This document shows positions 9,902-20,510 of a stretch of 64,000 bases of DNA, one piece after another. Numbering within the stretch: position 1 is the first letter of the stretch; each line of letters starts with the position of its first letter. The DNA is from Bryum argenteum. Taxonomy: Eukaryota > Streptophyta > Bryopsida > Bryales > Bryaceae. The translations under genes and the position numbers were made by a program. Location of the stretch: the NCBI GenBank assembly GCA_037043015.1, contig CM073321.1, positions 35,070,101-35,134,100 on the forward strand. Direction: 5' to 3'. The notes under the pieces were generated by a model. That model saw only the letters and a list, made by a program, of their open reading frames with translations. It was not told where the DNA came from and did no database searches.

Positions 9902-11447
9902 GGCACCTTATCGGTTAAACCAAAAAGAGTTGATGGAGCTAAAGAAGCAACTAAACGACTTGTTGGAAAGGGGTTATGTGAGACCAAGCAAGTCACCATA
10001 TGGTGCACCGGTCCTCTTTGTGGACAAGAAGGATGGCAAGCTTAGGATGTGCATTGATTATAGGGCCTTGAATAAGGTGACCATCAAGAACAACTACCCT
10101 TTGCCTCGAATTGATGATCTCTTTGATAGATTGGCGGGAGCTAAGTACTTTAGTCGCATAGACTTGAAGTCGGGTTACTACCAAATCCGCATTGCGGATG
10201 CGGACGTAGAAAAGACGCGTGCCGCACAAGGTATGGGTCTTATGAGTTCCTTGTGATGCCCTTTGGGTTGTGCAATGCACCCTCAACATTCACAACCCTT
10301 ATGAACACCATCTTTCGAGAGGAAATTGATGACTTTGTGATTGTCTACATCGATGACATCTTGGTGTTTTCCAAGACGGCCGAGGAACATGCAAGGCACC
10401 TTGAGGCGACTCATGAAGCTTAGAGACAACAAGCTTTATGCTAATGGGGAAAAGAGTGAGTTTGCACAACTTGAGATGGAGTTCTTGGGCCATGTGGTTA
10501 CCGGAGATGGAATCAAGCCGGACATGAAGAAGGTGAAGGCAATTCAAGAGTGGAAGCGGCCTTCTACACAAAAGGGACTTAGGTCATTCCTTGGCCTAGC
10601 AAACTACTATCGCCGCTTCATACGCAACTTCTCTAAGATTGCCAAGCCTTTGTCCGACTTGTTGAAAAAAGGGGTGAACCAAGTATGGGATGAATTTTGC
10701 TACCAAGCCTTTGAGGAACTCAAGAACAAGTTGTCATCTCCACCGGTGTTGAAGTTCCCTGAGTTTGATAAGCCCTTTGAGGTCCACACAGATGCAAGTG
10801 ACTTTGCCATTGGAGGCGTCTTGATGCAAGATGGTAGGCCAATTGCCTATGAGAGCAAGAAGTTGGATGGGTGTCAAAGGAGATGGCCAACTCACGAGAA
10901 GGAGCTCTTTGCGGTGGTGCATTGTTTGAAGACATGGCAACATTACTTGGGGTTGCACAAGACTAAGGTCTACACCGATAATGTGTCTTTGAAGTATTTT
11001 GAGACACAAGCACAAATGAGTGCCAAACAATTGAGGTGGCATGATACCTTGGCGCTCATGAATGTGGACTTGATCCACAAACCGGGCCGTGACAATGTGG
11101 TGCCGGATGCGCTAAGTAGAAAGGAAGAGTTTCATGCCATGAGCACCACCCAAGTCTTGCGGCTCATGTATAAGGGTGAAGGCAATTGGGAACGGCGGAT
11201 AAGAGAGGGGTACATGAAGGACCCCGAGGCACAACAAATGCTTGGTGATCTTAGGAAGGGCAAGAAGCTCAAGGAGATCAAGTTGGTGAATGGATTGCTC
11301 AAGTATAAGCAAAGTAGGGTGTATGTTCCTCAAGGCAAGCTTAGATTGTTGGTTTTGAAGGAGGAACATGATAGTCCCATAGCGGCCATAGGGGAGAAAA
11401 GGCTACCATTGCAACGGTGTCAAGGAGGTACTATTGGCCGGGGATGA
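9870..11447 (+). pseudogene. Chromovirus A reverse transcriptase and RNase H
   Basis: RT begins at about 9895 ([17 protein letters not shown]) with the usual motifs [14 protein letters not shown] and [14 protein letters not shown] break lies near 10225, after which [12 protein letters not shown] and the catalytic YIDDILVFS follow around 10260-10370. The thumb (SFLGLANYYRRFI) and RNase H (HTDASDFAIGGVL, then DNVSLKYF) follow to about 11130. Residues are otherwise well kept. The protein is split into at least two frames. Confidence 0.88.
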
Positions 11448-12475
11448 AAGATGACATAACCCACTTTGTGAAGACTTGTGTGAAGTGCCAACTTAACCGG
11501 GCTTCATATCAAAAGCAAGCGGGCTTGTTGCAACCATTGCCAATTCCGCCGGGTCCTTGGCATAGTGTGTCTATGGACTTCATCACAAGCCTTCCCGAGT
11601 CGCAAGGGTATGATGCCATCTTAGTGATGGTGGATCGGTTTAGCAAGTTGGCTCATATGGTGCCAACTAGAGGAACTCTGAATCGCGCTTGAGACCGCCA
11701 AGATCTTTCTCGATGCATGGTGGAAGCATCACGGGTTGCCAAGAGTGATTGTGTCGATCGAGACCCAAAGTTCACAAGTGCATTTTGGAGACACTTCTTT
11801 AGGAAGGTGGGAACCAAGTTGACATTTAGCACTCGCCTTTCATCCCCAAACAGATGGGCAAACCGAAAGGGTGAATGGGGTCTTGAACCAATACTTGAGG
11901 AACTTTGTGAGTGCGGACCAACGTGATTGGGTAGACTATGTGGGGTTGGCGGAGTTCGATTACAATGCGGCCACACACTCGGCGACTAAGGAGTCACCTT
12001 TCAAAGTGGCCTATGGAGTGGAGCCACTCCAACCCGCCGACTTAGCTCTCGAGGGGGCACATTCAACACCGAGTTCAACCAAGATGGTGAAGACTTGGCC
12101 AAGAAGCGGGAACATATGTTGGAAAAAACCAAGTTGTTGTTGGAGAAGGCAAGAAGGCGCTATGAGAAGCAAGTCAATGCCGGAAGACGTGAAGTGGAGT
12201 ATGAGGTGGGACAAAAGGTGTTGTTGAATGTGAAGAACTTCACCATGCCCGAAGGCCTCACTCCAAAGTTCATGTCCAAGTTTGCGGGTCCGTTTCCCAT
12301 TGTGGAACGGGTGTTCAAAGATGTGTATAAGTTGGAGCTACCACCCGAGATCAAAGTGCATCCAACATTCCATGTTTCATTGTTAAAGCCATTCAAGGAG
12401 GATACCTTGTGGCCGGATCGCAAGCAAGTGATTCGGCCACCACCGAGAGTTGGTTGGACAACATTTGGAATATGA
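11417..12475 (+). pseudogene. Chromovirus A integrase, frame-broken
   Basis: The N-terminal zinc-binding part is seen as CVKCQLNRA near 11480. The catalytic core starts with SMDFITSLPES, which holds the first Asp. A stop and frame changes follow between 11690 and 11900, where DRDPKFTSAFW carries the second Asp. The C-terminal part is in a further frame (FDYNAATHSATKESPF, then GQKVLLNVKNF and HPTFHVSLLKPF). At least three breaks make it inactive. Confidence 0.85.
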
Positions 12476-12659
12476 GGTAGAGGCCATCCTCAAGAGTAGG
12501 AACCTCAAAAACAAGAGCAAGGAATACCTTGTAAAGTGGCGAGGATACCACGAGAAAGAAGCAACGTGGGTGGCGGCAAAGGACATGGTGAATGCTAAGG
12601 AGGTGGTGGAGAACTTTGAGAAGAATAGGAGCTCCAACAAGAAGCAACGTAGGCATTGA
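12450..12659 (+). pseudogene. Chromovirus A C-terminal chromodomain
   Basis: The short frame carries a classic chromodomain: YEVEAILKSRN, KEYLVKWRGY, then EATWVAAKDM, about 60 residues. It directly follows the integrase end but in a different frame. In chromoviruses this module binds methylated histone H3 or related marks and directs integration into heterochromatin. Its aromatic residues (Y, W, W) are present. Confidence 0.9.
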
Positions 12660-13455
12660 TGAGGACATCAACCTCCGTAGTGGGGAGGATGACTTGTAGC
12701 TTGGGCGTAGATCCACAACACTTGTACTTGTTCTTTGGATTTGGCAATAAAGTTTGGCTTTTGTGTGTGCAAAGAGAAGAGTATGAGATGGAGTCCTAGT
12801 CTTGTACTTGTGCTAAGTTGGTGGAAGAGGGGGAATAGAGATGTGAAACCGAGTTGGGAAGGCCGAGTAATGGGGACCAAGGCTAGGAGAAAGAGTGGAT
12901 AAAACCATGAAGTCCCTTGGCCTTGGGCTTGTCCGGCGGGGACAAGGTAATGGCGCGTGCTCATAAAAGCGCCACTCCCACAAACTAGTGCAAGCTAGTG
13001 CATGGGAGTCATGAACCCATGCCTCGAAAGAGATAGTGGGATCCGAGTTGGGCGGAACTTGGCATTACCCCGTGCGATCGAGTCGTGGTGTAAAAGCCAT
13101 CTTGGGTTTGCAACCAAGACAACTTGGTGGAAGCATTGAGGTCCAGCCTAGTAGTCAAGGAAGAAGTGTTAGGCTAGTGGAGCCTAACTTGGAGAGCCAA
13201 GGTAAGGGCAATCCAAGAGGGTCTCAAAGTAGGTGGGTCTAGAGTAGTTTAGTTGCCTTGGAAGAAGTCCGGGGTTCTAAACGGACCACCTAGTGACGAC
13301 ACCTTTGAGACTTTGCCAAAGTTTGAGAGTGCATTGTGGGGTCGCGCCCTGGTGAAACACAATCTTTGCACCAATGGGGATGGCATCCCAAGAGTTGGTG
13401 TGACCGACTACAAGTATAGTCGATGAGGGCATCGACTCCATTAGGTGGGGGTGAG
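12660..13455 (+). other. Chromovirus A 3' untranslated region and purine tract
   Basis: About 800 bp between the chromodomain stop and the 3' LTR contain no recognisable coding sequence. The last 13 bases, ggtgggggtgag and neighbours, form the polypurine tract expected to prime plus-strand DNA synthesis. Confidence 0.7.
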
Positions 13456-14749
13456 TGTCGCGCACCTCTCCTTGAGGAGTGCCCGCAACACCAAGGGCCC
13501 AAAGGGGACACCGGAGTGACGCCCGGGCCTTGGGGTGCCAAGGTGAAGGGAACCTAAAGTGGGCCTAGTGTGGGAGAGGACCCCAGGCGTTGGAGACGCC
13601 TCTCACCCACGGAGACTAGGAGCCACGAGGGAATGGACATGAGATTATGGAAGCTCATGTTGCCACGATTCCGGGATGCTAAGGAGCACCTCAGTTGGAG
13701 GTGTGAGCTAAAAGTTATGGGAGTTGGAAGATTGTGGGACTAAAGTGAGTGCTGTCCAGGGACAGTGCTGGACTGGGAAGCTGGCCCGGGACTCCCGAAT
13801 CTTCAGAGGGGCATAACTCCCTCAATACTTGTCGGAATGAGGCAAGTAAGGTGTCTATCGGCATCTACTTGACGAGTAGATGTCGATAGAGTGGTCGCTC
13901 GTCGCGTTTGGATGCGGGACGAGGTAGATACGAGCCCTGGAAGGTTCGGGAAGTCTCCCGGGCCTTCCAGCGGCTAAGGCATTGGGAGATTGGGTGGTCT
14001 TCCAAAACTAAGAGGTGTGAGGGTCCAGCCCTTCACCTAGGACCAGGGGGCTGCCGAATCCCACAGAGTATACTATGGGGAGGGCTGGTCTCCTCCCCAC
14101 TCCCATGGTGCCTTGGTGGTGACCAAGGTGGGAGTCCCAGTGGTGTGGCTAGTGTTGGGGCCTCACCATGGGGACTCCCAAGCCAAGGTGAGTCCCAATG
14201 GGTGGAGCTAGTGTTGGGGCTCCACCATGGGGACTCAAAGTGCAAAATGAGGCACGGTGGGTGGAGCTAGTGTTGGGGCTTCACCACGGTGGCTCATAAG
14301 GACAAGGTGAGTCCCGGTGGGGGAGCTAGTGTTGGGGCTTCACCACGGGGACTCATATAGGCAAAATGAGGACCATGAGTGCTACCGATGTGGGGTGGTG
14401 TCTCACCGCCGGCGTTGTGATTACTTGGTGGCCTTGGGGTCACCATGGTGGTCATGGGCGGTGGTGAGGAGAAACCACCAAGTGCGGTTAGGCCGCGTGG
14501 TATGGGAGTGCCACCAAGTTGGGCCTTGGACATAAGTGGAAGTCCGCACCAAACCATTGGCTACCTACGAAGGGGTTGAGTCCCGGTTGCATGAGTAGGA
14601 GGGATTGATAACCAAGCGGTGAGCTTGGTGGTTGGTATGGAGAGCTAACTTTGTGCATGTGGGGGATGTGCAGAGTTAGCGCTCGTGACACTTGCTACAG
14701 TTGGGAAAAAGTTGGTGTAAGCTAAGGTGAGCTAGCAAGGGTTGCGACA
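13456..14749 (+). repeat. Chromovirus A 3' LTR
   Basis: This 1,294-bp LTR is nearly identical to 7004-8295. It ends GGGTTGCGACA at 14749 and is followed at once by gag sequence of family B, with no target duplication matching the left side. Confidence 0.92.
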
Positions 14750-15052
14750 ACGGCTGCCGGGCAAGCAACTGAGAGCACGTACACTGGACCACGGACGCAG
14801 GTCGGACTCTGTTTCTTTTGTGGCAGTGGAGAACATTATGCAAATAACTGCCCATGGAAGAAGGAAGTGAGAGGAGGTGCTCCGTTACCACTGCCGTGTC
14901 AAAATTGTGGGAAGTAGGGACACGTAGCAAAAGACTGCCCGGAGCCGGAAGTTCAGAAAGCACCAGTCAAACCCGTGCAAATCTTACCAAGAGAACAGAC
15001 CGGCCTCAACTACGCGCATACGGCCGGGACGGAAAGGCCGGATAAATGATGT
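14750..15052 (+). pseudogene. Family B gag C-terminus with two CCHC knuckles (forward copy)
   Basis: The segment starts mid-gag at the chromovirus junction and matches the reverse copy near 38390-38690. It holds one knuckle CFFCGSGEHYANNC and a second, CQNCGK-GHVAKDC, in which a TAG replaces the Trp codon found in the other copy. The frame closes with TGA at 15047-15049 and stays open in the same frame afterwards. It is truncated at its 5' end. Confidence 0.8.
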
Positions 15053-15884
15053 TTGGCTGTGGAGCAGGCGGACGGAGAGGACGTATTCAGAGTGGCAATC
15101 CGCAGCTCCACGCAAGAAGAGTCACGTCATAGTCGTAGGAAAAATAGAAGGAGTAGGAGGAGATCCAGTAGAGGTAGTAGCCATGGGACGGATTCAGATA
15201 ATCCAACCATTCCAGTAGTTGAGAGTACCTCCACCTTTGAAAAGGGGGTCGATGCAAGTACATTAGACGTAGATATTAGTGCAAAGATTCCAGACTCGTT
15301 AGGAGACATCGCCGATTCTAAGGAAGGAGGACGGCATGCCAAGGACGAAATCGGCAGGCCGGACAGTGAAGTTCAATGACGTCCCCATTGTGATTAGTCC
15401 TCGTTTGAAGGTGGACGAATACGACATAGTCCAGGACATTAAGAATCAGATGGCGAACGTAACATTTGGGCAATTGCTGCATGATAATATTAATTATCAA
15501 AAGCTGCTCAAGGACGCTTGGACGAAGAAGCGTCAACGCCGAATCAAGCTTCCGGCCGTGGCGACCGTAAACTACACGGGGACGGAGGATCATGGAGCTC
15601 CAGAAATTGAAGTAGAAGTGGAGGGATGCATGATCAAGAAAGTACCAGTAGATGGAGGGTCAGGAGTTAACATCATGATGGAGGACACGGCACACGAACT
15701 CGGATTCACAAATTTCGAGCCGACCAAGCAGGTACTCAGAATGGCCGATCAGACGAGAGTGATTCCAGTAGGACGGCTATCACTCGTACCCGTCCGAATC
15801 AGCAAGTTCACATACTTGCTCAACTTCGTCATCATCAGAGTCGGAATTGGACAACCGTTCCCTATACTGTTGGGAAGGCCGTAG
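15053..15884 (+). pseudogene. Family B spacer ORF and aspartic protease (forward copy)
   Basis: A basic, Ser/Arg-rich reading (15053-15379, in frame with gag after one TGA) overlaps a second frame that starts at ATG 15336. That second frame carries the protease, with VDGGSGVNIMM as the DSG-type active site and ILLGRP at the end. The TAG at 15882-15884 sits where a Trp would be expected after GRP. The same two-frame layout is in the reverse copy, although there the end is broken by a different indel. Confidence 0.75.
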
Positions 15885-15890
15885 TTAAAT

Positions 15891-16953
15891 TTGTCCAAAG
15901 CGCTTGTCGATTGGGGAGCACGAGAGTTCGTCATCGGCAAGCCGTCCGTACGGATACCTTGGGAAACAGGTTCCAAGATGGGAGAGACGGCTAGTTCGGA
16001 CGGATATACGACAGACTGGTCAGAGCCGGAGGAGGAGGACGATGAGGTTTTCAGCTATTTTGTCAGCCCAATTGATAGACTGACAGGAGATGACCTCAAG
16101 TTTCCGTACCCGGACGTAAATGAGGAAGAGGCCAACGCGGCAGAAGTAGTGTCTCAACCAGCGGAGGACAGGTCATTGGGAGAAGCAAGTGTGCAGTTGA
16201 CAGCAAAATGGGTGCGGCAGCAAATCTCAGACGGACTTCTTCCACCTGTCGGGTTAAGCATTGGCAAGGTAGGACGGAAATGGTCCGACCTACTTCCAGA
16301 TTCAGAGGAAGCAGCAGTGGATAAGGTGAAGTCCATTGTAAACCCAAATGACTATGAGAAGACGGAGGTGATAGAAGGGAAGTTCTTCTTTTTGGGCAAG
16401 TCAATGGCAGAAGAAGAGAGAGCTGCGTACATAAAGACCTTGATGGAATACCAGGACGTGTTTGCCTGGGCGCCATCCGACCTCAGAGGTATTCCGGCCT
16501 GGTTGGGGGAGCACAGAATAGATCTGGAGGACGGAGCCACTCCAGTTAAGCAGAGGCAGTACCGGCTGAATCCGAAGTACTCACTCATGGTGAAGGACGA
16601 GATCGACAAACTCCTCGAGGCCGGATTCATTTATCCGGTTGACAACTCAGAGTGGGTGTCTCCAATTGTCGTGGTACCAAAGAAGGTCGGAGCGGACGGA
16701 AAGGTCAAAATCCGGGTGTGCCAGGACTTCCGCAAGTTGAACGCAGCAACCAAGAAGGATCACTTCTTGATTCCGTTCACGGACATCATATTGGATCATG
16801 TAGCCGGGCGGGAGTACTACAGCTTCCTGGACGGATTTTCGGAATACAACCAAGTGGTCATCTGGAAAGAGGATCAGCTGAAAACAACGTTCACGACGGA
16901 GTGGGGGACGTTTGCATTTAATCGCATGCCCTTTGGGCTATGCAATGCACCAG
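15891..16953 (+). pseudogene. Family B reverse transcriptase N-terminal half (forward copy)
   Basis: In the same frame as the protease it runs through VDWGAREFVIGKP, a linker, and RT motifs IRVCQDFRKLNAATK, YYSFLDGFSEYNQ and [12 protein letters not shown]. The FLDG(F/Y)S box and the later F(I/M)DDF box point to the non-chromodomain Athila/Tat-type side of plant gypsy elements. The frame is interrupted at 16954 by element C, whose target duplication ACCAG lies at 16949-16953. The rest of RT resumes at 22323. Confidence 0.88.
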
Positions 16954-17162
16954 TGTCATGGGCCAAGGCCTCGTTGATAAGCTCGGATGTTCACTCGCTA
17001 TTAATTTTATAAATAGAACTTCGGCAGTAGAGCTAAAGTATAGCCTCGGCAGTTGAGCCAAGAGATTAGTATATAAGGGACTCTTATTCATTGTAAACCT
17101 AAGTCTTGGATCAATATATTTCTTTTGTAGTTTTTGCTTGTTTTGACAGCTAGACTCTTACA
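16954..17162 (+). repeat. Element C 5' LTR (forward copy)
   Basis: This 209-bp LTR has a TATA box at about 17070-17077 and a predicted transcript start near 17101. Position 17088 is T, whereas the 3' LTR has A at the matching site; the same pair of states is seen in the reverse composite. Confidence 0.92.
17070..17077 (+). promoter_or_regulatory. TATA box of element C LTR
   Basis: The sequence TATATAAG lies about 30 bp upstream of AAGTCTTGGAT (17101-17111). Plant TATA boxes set initiation about 30 bp downstream, which would place the first transcribed bases at this motif. Confidence 0.65.
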
Positions 17163-17164
17163 TA

Positions 17165-17175
17165 ATCCAAGACTT
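17165..17175 (+). promoter_or_regulatory. Candidate self-priming primer-binding site of element C
   Basis: ATCCAAGACTT starts 2 nt after the 5' LTR and is the exact reverse complement of AAGTCTTGGAT at 17101-17111, the predicted 5' end of the transcript. No TGG-starting tRNA primer site is seen here. In Tf1/sushi elements the first 11 nt of the mRNA fold back on such a site and prime reverse transcription. The reverse copy keeps both 11-mers (36267-36277 and 36331-36341). Confidence 0.7.
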
Positions 17176-17341
17176 CTCTTGATTTTCTGAAGGGCTTCAT
17201 CCTCCCTTGTTTTTTCAAACGACAAAAGTAGGACATTGATTAGATTGAGGAACTTATCCACCCTCGTGGTAGTGATTGAAGATAGCCACGCGAACGGGAC
17301 GCATTTGAAGGCATTGCGAAGCCTGAAGAGTTGATTGAGAG

Positions 17342-19051
17342 GTGTTGCTTTTTGAGATGGAGAACGCCCAGATGATCGATGATGAGATCTTGCAGCAGCA
17401 GCAGCAGGCGCAAGGAGAAATTACGGCGGAAGACTATCAACAGGGAGATCGTGAGGTTGCGCACACAACTTCAAGCTTCTCGCCAAAGTCGAGAAGTTGG
17501 CTATCAGCGATTGGTTGCATGATCGCGCAGTGGCTCAGCCGGGTGGACAATTCACGAGTTTAGGAGGTCCGTCTTCATCGCAGATGATGCCGCAATCGAT
17601 GCAGCAACAATATGGAGGAACTGCCGTCGCATTGCGCAAGCGATTGCCAGATATTTCAAAGTTTGACGGGAGTTGCAAGGGCTACCCGATATGGAAGGTC
17701 GAAGCAGATAACAAGCTTCGAATTGATGGAGCTGTACTTGGTACACCTCAAGATCAAGCCGCATACTTGTTTTCGAGGATGGACGCGAAAGCGCGAGATG
17801 ATGGTAGTATCTTTCTACCAAAATCAACGTGGTTGCAATGCGGTGACTTTTATTCAACATCTTGACAAACGTTTACATCTACCCGAATGCAAAGCCATGG
17901 CATTGAATCGGCTTCAAGCAATGAAGCAGGGTAGGGAGTCATTCGCAACATTCTTGCCCAAGTTTGAGAAGGAGCTTGGTGAGAGTCAACTTACCATGGT
18001 TCCGGATATGGTGAAGATAGGATATCTTCGCGGTGCTCTCAACTCAGAGATGCAACGCGCGATGATTGGACCTGTGACGTACATCGATTATGGTATGTTT
18101 GTCCAAGCTTTGTTGGCGGTTGGCTCTCAACTTGATTGCTTGCAATATCAGAAGGGTCGTGCAGCTCCGATCGCGACATCAAATCGCGTATGGCCAGATG
18201 GAGATGAGATGGATTGGATGCCTACAGTCCAAATAAGCAAGCTTCGGAGACGTCTGACTTTGGAGGAACAACAACGGTGTCGCCAAGAGGGACGTTGTTT
18301 TTTATGTTTGAAGCGAGGCCACCGTGCAAATGACTGTTCATCCAAGCAAGGTGAAGGCAATGAGAAGAAAAAGAAAGAGAGCGCGGACAAAACTTCGATA
18401 GTGCGCGCAGTGAGAAAGAAGAGCAATGTCAAGAATCTAGGAGACAACTTAGACACGGGTGGTATGTATGTTGATGTTTTAATAAACTCAACTATATCTA
18501 CTCGTGCTTTGTGTGATTCTGGATGCCAATGCTTTGCAACTGTGTCTGAGCAATTTGTTCGACGGAGAGGGTTGGATGCGTCATCTATTCAACCTAGATC
18601 TTTGGAGCAAGTTACGACAATGAAGAAGCGGCCTATGATTTGCTAAATTGCAAATTTTATGGCCGATATTGATGGTATGGAGGAGAAGATTGTTGCCTAT
18701 GTTATTCCAGGACAGATAGATGATATAATCTTGAGAAAAGGTTGGATGGAGCGACATAATGCAAGTGTTCGACCTGCTAAAGAAGAGGTTTGCATTCGAA
18801 AACCTTTCAAGATGATTGTGAAGACTCGACCGATTACGTTGGAGCCAATGCAAGAGATACGTGCATCAGTGATTCAAACTTCGCAGAGAAGCGGTGAACC
18901 AGTAAAGGTTTTTAGTGCCAGCTTGGTTGACATCCAGAAGGCACTACAACAGAAGGTGTATAGGGACCCGGCACAACATGCTCCTGACTGGCTTATGCCA
19001 GTTATTGACGCTTTTAATCGACAAGATGCAAAGTCGTTGCCCCCAAGATAG
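17342..19051 (+). pseudogene. Element C gag and protease, frame-broken
   Basis: An N-terminal segment rich in Gln (QQQQQ) is followed by a gag-like part (ISKFDGSCKGYPIW, then FLPKFEKELGESQL). The CCHC knuckle CFLCLKRGHRANDC lies at about 18298-18340. A retropepsin box (ALCDSGCQCFATV) follows near 18515. The last stretch (MADIDGMEEKIVAYVIPGQ, 18659 on) is the protease end and linker. Three or more frames are needed, so the copy is not functional. Confidence 0.8.
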
Positions 19052-19052
19052 G

Positions 19053-20354
19053 AAAGGGGTTGATCACGAGATCAATCTTATTGAAGGAAGACTAATGATG
19101 ACATCCCCGCCATGCCATGCCGTATCGATGTCCAAGGATCAATTATTAGTTTTGCGCAAGACCCTTACGGAGTTGTTGGATAATGGATTTATTCGCGTAA
19201 GTAATTCACCGCAGCAGACTCGGTCATATTTGTGAAGAAACCTGGCGGAGGATTGCGATTACGTGTTGACTATCGGCGATTGAACGAGATGAGTCGGAAG
19301 GACAGCTATCCGATTCGCGCATTGATGAGACGTTAAGATCCATTCTGCTGACCAAATATATCTCCAAGGTTGATGTAATCTCTGCGTTTCGCCGGATACG
19401 TGTGAAAGAAGGTGACGAGTGGAAGACGGCGTTCAAAACACGCTTTGGCTTATATGAGTGGTTGGTCACACCGTTTGACCGACGGGCGCGCACGCAACTT
19501 TTCGATATATCAATTGGATACTTCGCAACGAATTGGATATATGCTGCTCCGCATATATTGATGACGTGGTGATCTATAGTGATACTCAAAAAGAACATCG
19601 TGATGCAGTTCTCAGGATCATCCGTAAGCTTGCTAACGCAGGGCTTCAACTTGATTTTGATAAGAGCGAGTTTGAAGCAGACACTATTAAGTATCTTGGA
19701 TATTTGGTGAAGACCGGTTGGGGTTTGCAGGCTGATCCAGCAAAACTTGAGGCAATTCGTCAATGGGAGCCGCCAAGAAAAGTGAAAGGAGTTCGTGGAT
19801 TTTTAGGTTTCTGCAATTATTATCGACAATTCATAGATGGATATTCTAACATTGCAGAACCTCTTACTCGACTAACGCGGAAAGATCAACCTTTCCATTG
19901 GACATCGAAATGTCAACATGCCTTTGATCGATTGAAGGAGGCATTAATTCATGCGCCGTTGCTCGTTAAATGGACTCCAGGTTTGGAAACAACCATTGAA
20001 TGTGATTCCTCTGGTTATGCTGTTGGTGGCACCTTAATGCAAAAGGTGGACGGACTTTGGCATGCGGTTGCTTATTTCTCAAAGAAACACAGTCCAGCGG
20101 AGTCCAATTATCCGATTCATGACAAGGAAATGCTAGCAGTTGTACATTGCATCCGCGAGTGGCGTACATTACTTGTTGGCCAACATTTTGAAGTGAGTTC
20201 AGATCATCGCAATTTGGCTTATTTTCAGAAAAAGCAACATTTGAGCGAGTGGCAAATGCGTTGGGCCTACGAGTTGAATGATTTTGACTTTGAGATCGTG
20301 CACAAGCCTGGCAAGGATCAAGTTCAATCGGATGCACTTTCTCGTCGGGAATAG
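19053..20354 (+). pseudogene. Element C reverse transcriptase and RNase H, frame-broken
   Basis: RT starts with DHEINLIEGRLMM (about 19061). Breaks between 19200 and 19530 cover the [19 protein letters not shown] and VKEGDEWKTAF motifs. The intact frame 19533-20354 holds the catalytic AYIDDVVIYSD, the thumb GFLGFCNYYRQFI, and RNase H (ECDSSGYAVGGTL, SSDHRNLAYF, KDQVQSDALSRRE). Wording of the motifs is close to fungal and lower-plant chromoviruses. Confidence 0.87.
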
Positions 20355-20510
20355 GATCTTCCCCAACACGCAGATGATGATCGAATCATGAATCGATATC
20401 ATCAGCTTTTGGACGGAGATGATGGCGCTTTGAAGGTTGTCGCTAAATCCGCATGGATCGCGAGATGGTGATGCGATTCGAGAAAAAGAGGCTCTCGCTC
20501 TGAGTCGATA

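Larger units (their letters stand above)
7004..14749 (+). mobile_element. Chromovirus A (Ty3/gypsy with chromodomain), LTR to LTR
   Basis: The LTRs at 7004-8295 and 13456-14749 have TGTCGCG...GCGACA ends. Internal order is gag, CCHC knuckle, protease, RT, RNase H, integrase, chromodomain, typical of chromoviruses. A purine tract (ggtgggggtgag) precedes the 3' LTR. No clear initiator-Met tRNA primer site follows the 5' LTR. The 5-bp flanks (aaagt and acggc) do not match, so this is not a simple insertion. At least six frame changes split the polyprotein, so this copy is defective. Confidence 0.93.
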
